Below are positions 11,123-23,208 of a DNA stretch of 64,000 nt, piece by piece. Made by a program: the position numbers and the translations under genes. Below the pieces are notes generated by a model. The model searched no databases. It was not told the DNA's origin and was given only the letters and a program-made list of their open reading frames with translations. Numbering within the stretch: the first letter of the stretch is position 1; each line of letters opens with the position of its first letter. The stretch lies in contig WTXG01000006.1 of assembly GCA_022496185.1 (NCBI GenBank), forward strand, positions 558,001 to 622,000, written 5' to 3'. The stretch comes from Multifurca ochricompacta (lineage: Eukaryota > Basidiomycota > Agaricomycetes > Russulales > Russulaceae).

Positions 11123-14100
11123 ATGTCGGTGGAACACGGCCACGAGAATGAGAAGGTTTCCCCTTCACCCAGCAGCCATCGTTTCTCTTGGCTCAAGCCA
11201 AAGCAGTCTGATAAGCTAGACTCTGCTTCCTCCACTTCCGCTGAGAAAGTCTCCTCTGAACTTCGCATTTCCACACCCGTCGACGAAAGCCCCAAGCCTG
11301 TATCCCTCGTTGCTCTCTTCCGGTCCGTCCTCATCTTTCTTTCCCGTACCATCGACTTTATCTTTTCTTTTATTATTCATCTCTTCACAGCTTTTCCACA
11401 CGCACTGAACTTCTCTTAAATGCTCTCGGTCTTGTTGCTGCTGCAGCTGCCGGCGCGGCGCAGGTATGCCTAAATATCCTTCCCTAAATTAATAATAGGC
11501 AAAATGAGTCGACTGACTGCCCTTCCTGTAGCCTCTCATGAGTCTCTTGTTCGGTAATCTTACCCAGGACTTCATTAATTTCACCATCTCACTCCAACAC
11601 GTCGATCCCAATGATCCGGAATCGGCAATCAAGGTCGAAGAGGCCGCAAGGGGTTTCCGTCATGTCGCTGCCAAGGATGCGTCCTACCTCACTTACATCG
11701 GTCTGTCGCCTCATTCCTTACTTGTTCCCCTCTCGGCCTCTCCGTTCTAAATGACAACTCGCTGTTCCATCATCTAGGGGTGGCTATGTTCATCTGCACT
11801 TATATCTACATGTGCATTTGGGTCTATACTGCCGAGGTGGCCGCGAAGCGTATTCGCGAGCTCTATCTGAAAGCTGTCCTCCGTCAGGACGTTTCCTTTT
11901 TTGATTCAGTTGGCGCAGGTGAGATCACCACTCGCATCCAGACCGACACGCGTGCGTATTTTTTTCATCCCACTCCTCACATCAAGATATTGATATTGAC
12001 ACGCTTCCTATACACATCAGACTTGGTCCAGCAGGGTTTGTCTGAAAAGGTAGCCCTCGTGGTCAGCTTCCTCTCTGCTTTTTTCACCGGTTTTATTTTG
12101 GCGTACGCGAGGAACTGGCGGCTGGCCCTGGCCATGTCATCTATCCTTCCTTGCATTGCCCTCACTGGTGCCATCATGAACAAATTCATGTCTAGATATA
12201 TGCAGTCAGCCTTTACACTCCATCAAAGTCCCTTTGGGTCGTTATCTCACACTTGATCTTGATCTAGGCTCTCGCTGAAGCACGTTGCCGAAGGTGGTAC
12301 GCTCGCAGAAGAGGTCGTGTCCACCATTCGTACCGCTCAGGCTTTTGGCACGCAGAACGTGCTGGCATCCCTGTACGATGGCGCCGTCCTGAAGGCCTTC
12401 AACGTGGATCGCCAAGCTGCGGTTGCCCATGGTGTGGGTCTGGCCTGTTTTTTCTTCGCTATCTACTCTGCCTATGCCCTCGGTTAGTTCTATGACCTTT
12501 GCATGGGCTATTCTTACCTTCATACACCTAGCGTTCGACTTTGGTACGACCCTCATCAACCAGGGCCACGCTAATGCCGGCCAGATCATCAATGTCATTA
12601 TGGCAGTACTCATCGGATCTTTCTCACTTGCACTCATGGCCCCCGAGTTGCAGGGTACGAGCATTTCTAGTCTTAAACCTTATTAGGCCCCGTGGGTCAT
12701 TCTTACCGTTTCCGTATCTCTAGCTATCACCAACGGCCGTGGTGCCGCAGCGAAGCTCTTCGCGACTATTGATCGGGTCCCTGCCATTGACTCGGCCAGC
12801 GAAGGCGGCCTCAAACCGAGCCAAGTTACCGGCGAAATCACGCTCGAAAACGTCGAGTTCAATTATCCCGCACGCCCGGACGTCCAGATCGTCAAGAACC
12901 TCAGCCTTACGTTCCCTGCAGGTAAAACCACGGCACTCGTCGGTGCTTCTGGATCTGGAAAGTCGACCGTCATCTCTCTTGTCGAGCGCTTCTACGATCC
13001 CCTTTCTGGCTTTGTGAGCCTGGACGGCGTCGACATTCGTTCTTTGAACCTGAAGTGGCTCCGGTCGCAGATAGGTCTTGTGTCTCAGGAGCCCACGCTC
13101 TTCGCCACCACCATTCGCGGTAACGTAGAGCACGGTCTCATCAACACGCCTCATCAGAATGCATCCCCCGAGGAAAAACTGCGGCTTGTCAAGGAGGCGT
13201 GCACCAAGGCCAACGCAGATGGGTTCATATCCAAGCTCCCCCTTGGCTACGATACCGTGGTCGGTGAGCGCGGCTTTCTTCTTTCTGGTGGCCAGAAGCA
13301 ACGAATTGCTATTGCCCGGGCGATCGTGTCGGATCCTCGCATTCTGCTTCTCGATGAGGCTACTTCGGCACTCGATACACAATCAGAAGGTGTTGTCCAG
13401 AACGCCCTCGATAAGGCCGCAGCAGGTACCAGGGTATACATGTTGCCGTTCTTGAATATTATCGCTGACTATTAGTTGGCCAGGACGAACAACCATCACT
13501 ATTGCTCACCGTCTGTCCACCATCAAGGATGCTGATTGCATCTACGTCATGGGTGACGGCATCATCCTTGAGAGGGGCAGGCACAACGAGCTCCTCCGTA
13601 ACGAGGATGGCCCCTATGCGCGCTTGGTCGCCGCGCAGAAGCTCCGCGAGACACGCGAAGTCGTTGATACGGACGTCACAGAGCAGGCTTTCGATGAAAC
13701 CACCGAAACTCCCGCCGACATCGAGAAGGAGATTCTTGAAGAGGTCCCGCTTGGCCGCAGCAACACGCACCGATCTCTAGCCAGCGAGATTCTTGAACAG
13801 CGCAGAGCGGGGAATCCTCTTCAGCGTGAGAAAGAGTATGGCATGTTTTATCTTTTCAAACGGATGGGCGTTATCAACAAAGGAGAGTGGCGCAAGTACC
13901 TCTTCGGTACATTATTTGCTATCGGTGCAACCGCTTTCCCATCTTTATAGAAATACCTGGATTACTCACTATCAGTTTGTAGCCACTGGATGCGTCTTTC
14001 CGGCTTTTGGTATTGTATGGGGTACGCGTGGAAGGGCCCTCGTTAGACGTGCACGAAGTTAATTATGTCCCGTTTTGCAGCCCAAGCCGTCACAGGCTTC

Positions 14101-16443
14101 TCGGACTCTACCGCGCAGGAGCGCCGTCATAATGGTGACCGCAATGCTTTATGGTAGGCCATCACAACGCGCTGCTTGTTCGTATAATCGGCAATTGATT
14201 TGACCGTTGTTGCAGGTCCTTTATCATTGCAATCCTTGCTATGATCAGCATTGGCTTCCAGAACTATATGTTCTCTTCTTCTGCCGCATCGCTTACGAGC
14301 AAACTGCGGTCGTTGAGTTTCCGTGCCTATCTCAGACAAGACAGTAAGTCCGTTCTTGAACTTCCCGTCGCTTTGTCCTCACAAGGTACACACTCAGTTG
14401 AGTACTTTGACCGAGACGAGAACAACGTGTGTATATCAGTATCCATTGAGGATCATAAGCTCATCGGTTTACTTAGTCTGGTGCCGTTGTATCTAACCTG
14501 AGCGATGGTCCTCAAAAAATTAACGGCTTGGCGGGCGTCACCCTCGGAGCGTACGTGCATGTTGTACCTTCGGGTGTATCTACATCGGACTGATTCTCTT
14601 GCCTGCGTAGCATCGTCCAAGCCTTTGCCACGCTCGCAGCAGGTCTTATTATTGGTTTGATTTTTATATGGAAAGTTGGTCTCGTTGGACTTGGTACATT
14701 TCTTAATGCTTCTCTTTTTTTTTTAACCTCCGTGCTGACCGCTTGACATAGCATGCACCCCCCTTCTCATATCCACTGGCTACATCCGTCTGGTGGGTGG
14801 TCCTGTTACTCTTCCCCACTCGCTCGATATATTCAACCTCATCGCTCGTAGCGCGTCGTCGTTCTAAAGGATCAACGCAATAAGAAAGCTCACGAGGAAT
14901 CGGCTCAACTTGCGTGCGAAGCAGCAGGTGCTATTCGGACTGTCGCCTCACTCACTCGTGAAGATGATTGTTTGGAGCTTTACAGTAGGAGCCTCGAGGG
15001 TCCCCTGTATGAATCCAACAGAACGGCCGTCTGGAGCAACTTGTTATATTCACTCTCCCAGTCATTTGCTTTCTTCGTCATTTCGTTGACGTTCTGGTAC
15101 GGCTCGCGTCTGGTATCCTTCCAAGAGTTTGATTCAAAACAATTCTTCACTGGCCTCATGGTGAGACGAAATGGTGGTCAACGTTTTGTATAAGCTTATA
15201 TGTCCCAACTTGAACAGGGAACCGTCTTTGGTGCTATCCAAGCTGGCAACGTGTTCGCGTTCGTGCCCGACGTTCTTTGGCACACGGCGCCGCATCAGAC
15301 ATTATCGAACTGCTCGACGCGCGGCCCGAAGTGGACGCCCAATCAAATGAAGGCAATGTCCCACAGGACGTCAAGGGCCACATCCGTTTCCAAGATGTTC
15401 ACTTCCGCTACCCAACGCGTCCTGGCGTTCGTGTCCTTCGTGGTCTGAACATATCGGTGAAACCCGGCACATATGTTGCCCTCGTCGGGGCCAGTGGTTG
15501 CGGGAAGAGCACGGTGTAAGTCGGTGTATCCCGCACACGCACAGGAACATTCTCATTGACCCGAATTGTTCAGCATCCAGCTTGTTGAGAGATTCTACGA
15601 TCCTTTGTCCGGCACAGTCTCCATTGACGACCAAGCTATCTCGGAGCTCAACGTCCAGGAATACCGCAAGCATCTTGCGCTCGTGTCTCAGGAGCCCGTC
15701 AGTGCTTCCGTCGTGGATTTTCAATACCATTCATCTCACGTCTATCAGACTCTTTACGCAGGCACGATCCGATTTAATGTCCTCCTCGGCGCGACGAAGC
15801 CCATGTCGGAGGTGACAGAGGAAGAGCTCGAAGAGGCCTGCCGCAACGCAAACATTTGGGACTTTATCAAAGGCCTGCCCGAGTATGCGCGAACCTTGGC
15901 CTTGTTTATTCTTGTCAGTGACTGAACTTGCTTATAGTGGCCTCGAGACCAATGTAGGTGGTAAGGGCTCACAGCTGTCTGGTGGTCAGAAACGTATGTC
16001 TTGCGTGCTAATTCATTGCCTCATGTGCTGATGATCAAATCAGAGCGCATTGCGATAGCGCGTGCGCTTCTCCGCAATCCCAAGATCCTCCTACTTGATG
16101 AAGTCAGTACTCTCGTCGCCTTGTTGGTGCTCACTCATGACCAAGTTTTAGGCTACTTCTGCCCTAGACTCCAATTCAGAGAAAGTTGTACAGGCTGCTC
16201 TCGACAAAGCAGCCAAGGGGCGGACTACTATTGCTATTGCCCACCGGTTGTCCACCATCCAGAATGCTGACTGCATGTGAGTTTCTCATATATCGTCGTT
16301 AGTCATGCGAATTTGGCTTATCTCTTTGCAGATACTTTATCAAGGACGGCGCAGTAAGTGAATCTGGTACTCACGACGAACTGATCGCACGGCGGGGGGG
16401 TTATTACGAATATGTGCAACTTCAAGCTTTGAGCAAGAAGTAA
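11123..16443 (+). CDS. Full-size ABC transporter, ABCB/MDR (P-glycoprotein/STE6) type; one apparent 1-bp deletion
   Basis: About 1,350-1,400 aa over roughly 20 exons, arranged TMD-NBD-TMD-NBD. The first TMD starts after a polar N-terminus and carries [20 protein letters not shown], the ICL motif RQDVSFFD, and long hydrophobic spans. NBD1 has Walker [10 protein letters not shown] (near 12950), Q-loop SQEP, signature [14 protein letters not shown], Walker [13 protein letters not shown] and the TIAHRLST H-loop. NBD2 has GASGCGKST (near 15490), [18 protein letters not shown] split by an intron, [12 protein letters not shown] also split, and AIAHRLST. It is a plasma or vacuolar membrane exporter of lipids, drugs or a lipopeptide pheromone; the substrate cannot be read from sequence. 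At about 15274, between VFAFVPDV and [10 protein letters not shown], one base is missing (GTTT reads GTT). All other junctions splice cleanly and the stop is at 16441. Confidence 0.92.
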
Positions 16444-19272
16444 CGACATAGAGGCGGATACCAATGTCCATACGTACGTATACCAAGGGGGGAGATTGTA
16501 ACGCCTGGTTGATGGGCGCGCGGCCAGTTTGTGTAGATTTGTTGCAATTCCCCCCGCCCCGTATTTGATGATATTAAATTACATCCACACCACACCCATT
16601 ACTCCAGCTTCTAGTTTTACATTACCTTAGCACAGCACCACATTGATACAGCAGACAAAGGCACATAAATAATCATTATTCGTGCGCGAAGGATGTTCTG
16701 GCAACCCTGGCTCACTCTTCAGCTAGTAAATAGGCATTTAACGCCCTTCATCTCGCAAACCACCCTGCCATTACCTTGACATCTACTATTATCTCAGCTA
16801 TCGAGGCATCCAAGTGCGGCGCAGGCAAGAGTGCATGTTAGCTAAATGGGCGTTGACGGATATTAGCTTCAAAATGTCCATCTCGCTAGCGAATATGACG
16901 GTGTTGGTGAATGGCAGGGCCGCGCTAGGTCGGACTGATCCTCTAGGGTTACTGCCCCAACTGCCATGAAGACTGGAGGCAAAATCTGACAGCGCTGCAC
17001 ACGGTGCTGGCAGTAAGTGGCCCTTTAGAACAAGATGGTTTACGAATGATATTGGGTGGAGGAAAAGCCCTCTCCACACCCATCGCTATCGATCAAGTCC
17101 CACTGATGAAACTGGGCCTACTGCCGTATCGCCACACGTTTCGACGCCAAATGACCTCACTTCGAATGGGTGAACACCGAGCTAAATTGTGTCTATGAAC
17201 TTAACTGCTTGTACAAGGCGGGGCAGGCGGGCGGGATACGGTGTAAGGGCATCCTTTCCCGCTTTTTACAAGGAACAATGCTTGGACTGGGGGGTTGTTG
17301 AGCATGGAGGAGCGTGGAGGCGCGCGGCGTCACCTTCGCTGGTTGTCTTTTTCGGGGGGTCATGTTGTGGGTGGGTGCTGTGGACGCACAAATTGTCGTC
17401 CCAGAGCTCGGGAAAGATGTGGACGAGAAAGTGGAAAAGAGGAGAGAAGCGAGAAGGTGAGAATTTGAGAATTATTACGAACGCGAGTGCCTAAGAGATG
17501 TTTAAGAATGCTAGGGAGTCGGTCATTGAGAAGGATTGAGGTTGAGAGATTGCACAAGGCACTTTAAGGAGAGGGAAGTGCAGGATACAGAACGATGATT
17601 ATTACAGGCCAGGATCAAATGTTGGTATATCCTGCGCAGTGAAAAGGTGTTACTGCGTCGGGAGATAATGAATTAAGAATGTGTATGTAGTTTCTGGTGG
17701 TTGCTAAGTGTTTGGGACATCTGGTGATACCCGCGTACTCCTGCTGGAAACAGTGGGCGGTGAGCCTGCTTCTCCACGTTTGAATTCACTTGGACGTCAC
17801 GATGAGCTTGTCGTTATTTGCGCTACGCCTGGCACAGCGAATGACTAGCAGGATCAAGTTGGCAGTAGGAACCTGAGCCAACGGCCAAATCTCTTTCACA
17901 ACGCCCACAAAGTGAGAGCAGGCAGATGGTGCACCCCCATTGACGCCCTTTCGTTGACGTGATAACATGACATCAAACCCAAGACTCACACAGAGGAGGA
18001 TATGTGCATTTTAAAAGAAATATGGTGATGAGGAGAGGAAGTTACTTGCGAGGGGACTGGTTGACTAGGATTGATTTCAGACAAGTGACTCGGTGTGTTG
18101 TGCGCAACAGCTGATATTCAAAGCAGGACGGGTGAGCACTTGACCAGAAAACGCCGCACGGGAACGACGGGTCTCCTCTGGGAGCCGATCATGGGATCGA
18201 TCATGAAGCAATTGAGAGCCAGCCTAACGAAGGGTCGCCTTGGCATTGAGGGTGCTTCTGTCACCATCCGAGGGCGACGGGTGAGGAAGCGTAAAGGAAT
18301 AAGGTAAGAAAATAATCACTCACAGGCTGACCGTCCAAGGCCGGGAGGAAATAAACGTTTGGTGGCAAACTCGTGATCATGATCATTTTATGAGTTGATG
18401 TGATGTGTGTGCAACCAGACCCAGGGATGCATGGTACCTGGCTACCCCCTGCACCTACATACATCCACCAAACCAACTACACAAGAATGAATGTGACTGT
18501 GATCCCAAGCACAAGCACAAGCACCAGCACAAGAACTGATTGTTCCCCGCCGGCGGCCGGGTGATCCTTCTTCTCCTCCTCGAGAAGCTAAGGAGCTAAG
18601 CGAGGGCGAATAGGCACAGGCGTGGACAAATTCCAATTTCCAATAATAATTTCGATAAGGCAGGGCACGAGAGGTAAAGCTGTAGGTTCCTGTATCCGTA
18701 TCCGAGTCGTGACTCATGCTGGCTGCCCAGAGTTTAACTACGCTTGCGCCACTACGCCGAGCCGAGACTACCGACCGAGGACAGCACATAGAACAGCTTC
18801 AGATCATCAATCGGTAAGGTTCCGAAGGCGAAGGCCACAACAGCTGTGCAAAAGGACTGAGCAGCCAACTCAACGCACCATGCGCATCCATCATTTCATT
18901 TCCGATTTAATTAACGTCCGTCCGTCCGTCCGTTCCATTTCGCAGTCACAGTCACTATAGTGAGTAAGGTAAGTAAGTAGTAAGTAGAAGATAAAAGAAA
19001 AGTAGGCTTAACACGGCCTGTATGTGATGAAGAAAGATGGAATTTGAGGGCCAGCTTCCAGCTTAAACATGTCTGTCATCATCATAAAATTCCAACATAG
19101 GCATATCCGCCGCAATGCTACAGTCACGCCGACACAAAAAAGGGACAGCACAAGCATAGAATAAGTTAGACAGTAATCTCAACAACTCGTACAGCTCGCT
19201 CGCAGCCTGCGGCTAGTGAATGTCCCAATCCACAGGCATCTCACCCAAAGGTGCATGGCATGCCAAGTCAAG
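16444..19272. other. Gene-poor 2.8 kb stretch
   Basis: No recognisable gene. On the minus strand around 17780-18300 there are two short open stretches with plausible splice signals, one starting MVTEAPSMPRRPF, which could be a small spliced gene or chance. A CCGT pentamer repeat lies at 18917-18933 and a CAAGCA-type repeat near 18508-18535. The 3' end of the ABC transporter and the 3' end of ERT1 both face this gap. Confidence 0.4.
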
Positions 19273-21485
19273 TCAATACCGGATGAAATTACCCACAATC
19301 ATAAGTGGGATGCCCCAGGTATCTCGCCGAATCGTAAAAGAGAAGCAACAATTGATAAAACCGTCCTCGCTTGGGGTCGTGCCCAACACAGAACGTCCTG
19401 GTGCTGCTGCGCCGGAACCCTGCGTGGCTGTGGACTTGAATCGTAAGACGCACGAAGTTAGCACTGCCTTTTGCGTGGAGTCGAATGCAACATTGCCATA
19501 TTTCTAGTCCCCTCTTACGACAAGCCCTTCTAAGAGATGAGTAAAGCATGCGTACCTCCCAGTAGTTCACCGCCGACTCCTCTGCCATGAGTTCGTAGAT
19601 GCAAAGTCTTCCCTGTTCAGGAGTTCAGCAAGGCGGCACTTAAAAGTAAGCCCAATCAAACACTCACTTCTCGGAGCATAAATCCTTCTACACCGACCAG
19701 CTCCGCGAATTCACGATTTCCCTTGTAAATCTCACCCGTTCGCCGCCATAGGCATGCGGGGATTCCCATACAAGAGAAGACCCGGTCATAGTCCAGCATT
19801 AAACGCTCAAATGCCTCCTCGATGAATACCAAGTCCTGAATGAAAGTAAACGGGTCTGTATCACACGCGTGAAACATACGCACCATATCGCGTAATGACT
19901 GCGCGATTGCCTACGGAGAGTGGTCGGAACGACGTCTTCTACAGACATGCCAACACAAAGCTTACGTGGAACTTGGGTCGCAACACGGAGAGAGGTTGCA
20001 AGATCTGCTGTTTAGATTCTTGCGACACACTGTGCGCTCAGCATCAGCAAGAATCTTTGAAGGGCCAAGTCAACATACTTGCGATCCATCCATCGTGACA
20101 GTCGCGCGTAGCCTTTCACATAGTTATACGGCTTTAGTAAACCCGCCTCGTACTTTGAACGAATAATCCGCTTCAGTCGCTCGTCACGTGTCCCTGATGC
20201 CGGATCTGCCGCAGTGAGAAGGAACCTCTCTGTCAAGCTTGCGCTCGGCAGCACGGGTGGAACGAGATCAACGTATCGTTGCAAGAGGTCGGTCGCCTGC
20301 GGTTGCGCCTGTTGTCCGGGAGGAGTCAAGGGCTCAGGCGGGGCGCCGTCGCTGCTCGTAGGTGGTGGGAGGTTCGCGCTTGGTACGTCAAGTTCCGAAT
20401 TTCCAAAGGCATCTACAGTATTCGCAGTTCCACCAGTGAAGAACGCTTGCTCGTCGAAGGTCTCCAGGAAATCGCTTGAAACGCATGACAGATCTGAGCC
20501 GCATTCTCTGCAGAAGTTGGAAGGCGCGTAACTCACGAGAGGTTGGAGAATTCTCGACCGAAAGTTTCGAGAGGGTACACGTACGCATCCTGCGAGGCTT
20601 GAAAGCCTGGCCAACTGGGCGCAGCGGGTGAGGGCATCGAAGGGCTGGTATAAGGAGGTGTGGATGCTGTAAGAATGATGGGGTGAAATTAGAAGTGAAG
20701 CTCCAGCAAGAGGTGGGAAATTGGCAGTCGAGGGGAGGCGGTTTGCATGAAATGAATAACACATACGCGGTGCGCTCATCTGTGGAGGAGGGGCCATCAT
20801 TGTTTGTGCTTGCATCGCCCCTTGCTTACCTGGTCGGTTCTCGTCATGGCAAAGGTGGCCAATTTCGCGCTTAATACTAATGACGTGCGTTAGCAAGGGC
20901 TGGGACTATTGCACCTCGGCCGCGGACCGCCGACAAAGGAGCGCGGGTAAGTGGTAGCAATCCTGGAACACTACCATCCCATCACAATCACCGAACTGGA
21001 CAGTGGCGCACCGAGGTATGATTTTTTTAAGGCAAAAGTAACACTTACCATCGTTGGCATGGCCGTCCTTCGTCACAAGTCATATGACTGCGTCGGCAGT
21101 AGAGACATGCGTGGTTTACCTTGCGCCGCTTTGCTATCTTCTGGGGGCGTTTCTTGCCACTACCCAAGGCGTCGTCCTCAACCTCCCGCTCTTCCGCCAT
21201 GCCTTGTTGTGTAGAGACGATCGTGGTGGTTGAAATTGGGGCTCGGGGTAAGTCGGAGGCAGGGGTGGGTCCAGTCAAGATGGCGGCATCCATAAGTCCG
21301 AAGGCGATTGTACCCGCGTGTAAAACGGATATCTTTTGGTCCAAATCACCCGTGTAATTGGGGATAATAAATGGACGGTTCGAGAAACGAGAGTTGGGTT
21401 TAATGGACGGACTGACCTGGGTGGCTGGGTCACTGTCTCCCCTCCCGGCGGCTTGCAATATATTGGCTTGTGAATGCCCCGACAT
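19273..21485 (-). CDS. ERT1: Transcription activator of gluconeogenesis, ERT1/AcuK type (Zn2Cys6 + PAS)
   Basis: A nuclear regulator of gluconeogenic and acetate/ethanol-use genes in fungi. Starting at the ATG at 21485, about 120 residues precede a binuclear zinc cluster, CLYCRRSHMTC..CQRC..C with spacing C2C6C5C2C8C, split by an intron after CQR. Next come a Ser/Pro/Gln-rich linker, the conserved YNYVKGYARLSRWMDR block, then LQPLSVLRPKF, SLRDMVR and a PAS-like region (FERLMLDYDRVFSCMGIPACLWRRTGEI, then REFAELVG). The end is INCCFSFTIRRDTWGIPLMIVGNF with a stop at 19273. Seven introns join in frame, and no frameshift is needed in this 2.2 kb. The family match (zinc cluster and PAS in this order, with near-identical linking motifs) is strong. 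One family target, acetyl-CoA synthetase, lies 8 kb away on the other strand. Confidence 0.9.
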
Positions 21486-21621
21486 TGATTATATAATCAT
21501 TTCGATCGGGTAAAACCGGTAACCATTTGAGACGAGACTCTCCGTTTTCGCGCTAGACGCTAGAGTTGTTGGCCAGGGTGTGTGGTTGCGGAGCGGCAGA
21601 GAGTGGATGAGTGGGTGAGCG

Positions 21622-21660
21622 AGGCGATGCGATACGATGCGATACGATGCGATGCGATGA
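21622..21660. repeat. GATGC/GATAC minisatellite
   Basis: About seven imperfect copies of CGATRCGAT in a row, roughly 135 bp upstream of the ERT1 start codon. Confidence 0.7.
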
Positions 21661-21723
21661 CAACAGCTTATTACTCAATAGTCAATACGTATCGCACTTG
21701 ACTAAGTGAGGGAGGAGACAAGA

Positions 21724-21757
21724 GATAGAGATAGAGATAGAGATAATAGAGATAGAT
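21724..21757. repeat. AGAGAT microsatellite
   Basis: Five to six units of GATAGA with one interruption. Confidence 0.75.
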
Positions 21758-22189
21758 CTATGAGATCGAGTATCACCAGGGAGGGGAGAAGAGGGGCGCC
21801 GCCACGGAAACGGGGACTACGTATACCGGGAAACGGGAAAACTCACCCCCTTCGTAACCGGTGGCGTATCTTGGCCGCCGTTCGGTTAGTACACAACTCA
21901 GCGCGATATTTCTTGAGGAGGTCACAACGAGATTTACCGGCTCAGTTCAGGTTTAAACAAACGAGTCTGTAAGGATAGGAAAACATAACTAGAATGTCAT
22001 CTCCCGATGTTCAGCGCGTGCGTCCGCAAGTGCAAGTGTCAATGTTTCACTGTTTGTTTCACAAGAGGTGTTATCGGGCTCAGAACTTGGATCGGTTGAC
22101 TCAGTTGGGGAGTTGTCACATCGTCCGGTGAGCGAGAGAATACGAATGACAGGTGTGGGGAACGCCATGCCACACAAAAATAATAAAAT

Positions 22190-22245
22190 AGACCGAGACC
22201 GAGACCGAGACAGACAGAGACAGAGACAGAGACAGAGACAGAGAC
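22190..22245. repeat. AGACCG/AGACAG hexamer repeat
   Basis: Three ACCGAG units pass into about seven GACAGA units. Purely a simple repeat; the open frames across it are low-complexity shadows. Confidence 0.8.
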
Positions 22246-23208
22246 CAAGGCAGAGGTCAAGAAAGAGTTCAGGGCTTGTTCAAATGAGTCAGGGACTCGG
22301 GAGACAATGCAAACAAGTAGGCGATTGACCGTGCCGAAATGCTGTAAATTGTGCCTCGGCCGACACTGGCCAGCGAATCTGTCCGGTCGTCGGTATCATT
22401 CCGCCATTATGGGGATGGCGGTTAGTGGTTGTCTAATGTAAGGTGTTAGCGAAGCTCCATGGCTAGTCCACTAGTCCACTACTAGCACATATTCTCTGAA
22501 ACGATTCGGTAAGCGGAAGTTTTAGGAACGCGCAACTTCAGTCATTTGACATGGTCTCGACATCTTTGGGCGCTGGGCGCTGCATTGAACCCTCACGGTC
22601 GCATACTGACATAAAATATTCCAACTTCAAATATAATCTTAAATCTATACCATAAATCGAATAATGTTCACAACAGCAGTTCCAACATCGAACATCGACT
22701 CCAGAAAGTGGTTGCTACGCTACATACATATCCTTTACTCTTTTCTTTCAATTCAAACGTAGCGGTTCACGGATCGATCAGTAAAGGCTTGCTTGCATCT
22801 CGAAATAACATCATCGACTAAACCTCTGAAGGATTTCCCGGACCTAACAGGTCACCTGCAATACGGAATCCTTCGGGTACCTCCGCGACCATGTTAATGT
22901 GGGGATGGGCGAGTTGGGAACGTCCGCGTGTGGGCAGACTTGCGTGCAGTCAACTCAAACACAGACACTCCCGGACGCGTGCCTTGAGTGCCTAATCTTA
23001 CACCGGCGTGAGACTGAATTAGTTGTGCTCATCTTGCGAATTGTTTCCTGATAACAAGGTACACTACGTATTCTTCACAAACAACCGGTGGTGGGTGTCT
23101 TTTCTGGCGAAAACCGTTGGTCATACGCGCTCGGCTCGGCATAGCGAAAAGTCCAAAACCCAAAGGGCATAGCAGCAAATAAGCCAAAAGCCAGGTGTAC
23201 ACCAGTCG

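Larger units (their letters stand above)
21486..23208. other. Gene-poor 1.7 kb stretch rich in simple repeats
   Basis: Upstream of ERT1 and downstream of PEX3. Contains GCGATGCGATAC units (about 21622-21660), AGAGAT units (21724-21757), a CGGGAAAACT motif near 21834, and AGACCG/AGACAG units (22190-22245). No gene could be supported. Confidence 0.55.

Noticed and set aside
12720..13382. 220-codon minus-strand frame within the ABC transporter
   Set aside because: It lies antisense to NBD1, whose Walker, signature and H-loop motifs are all on the plus strand.
22060..22330. Open frames across the AGACAG repeat as a real RD-repeat protein
   Set aside because: Both strands stay open only because of the simple repeat; flanks have no coding character or splice signals.
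9411..23208. Transposons in the large gaps
   Set aside because: No reverse transcriptase, transposase, helicase or long terminal/inverted repeats could be seen; only simple repeats and short motifs.
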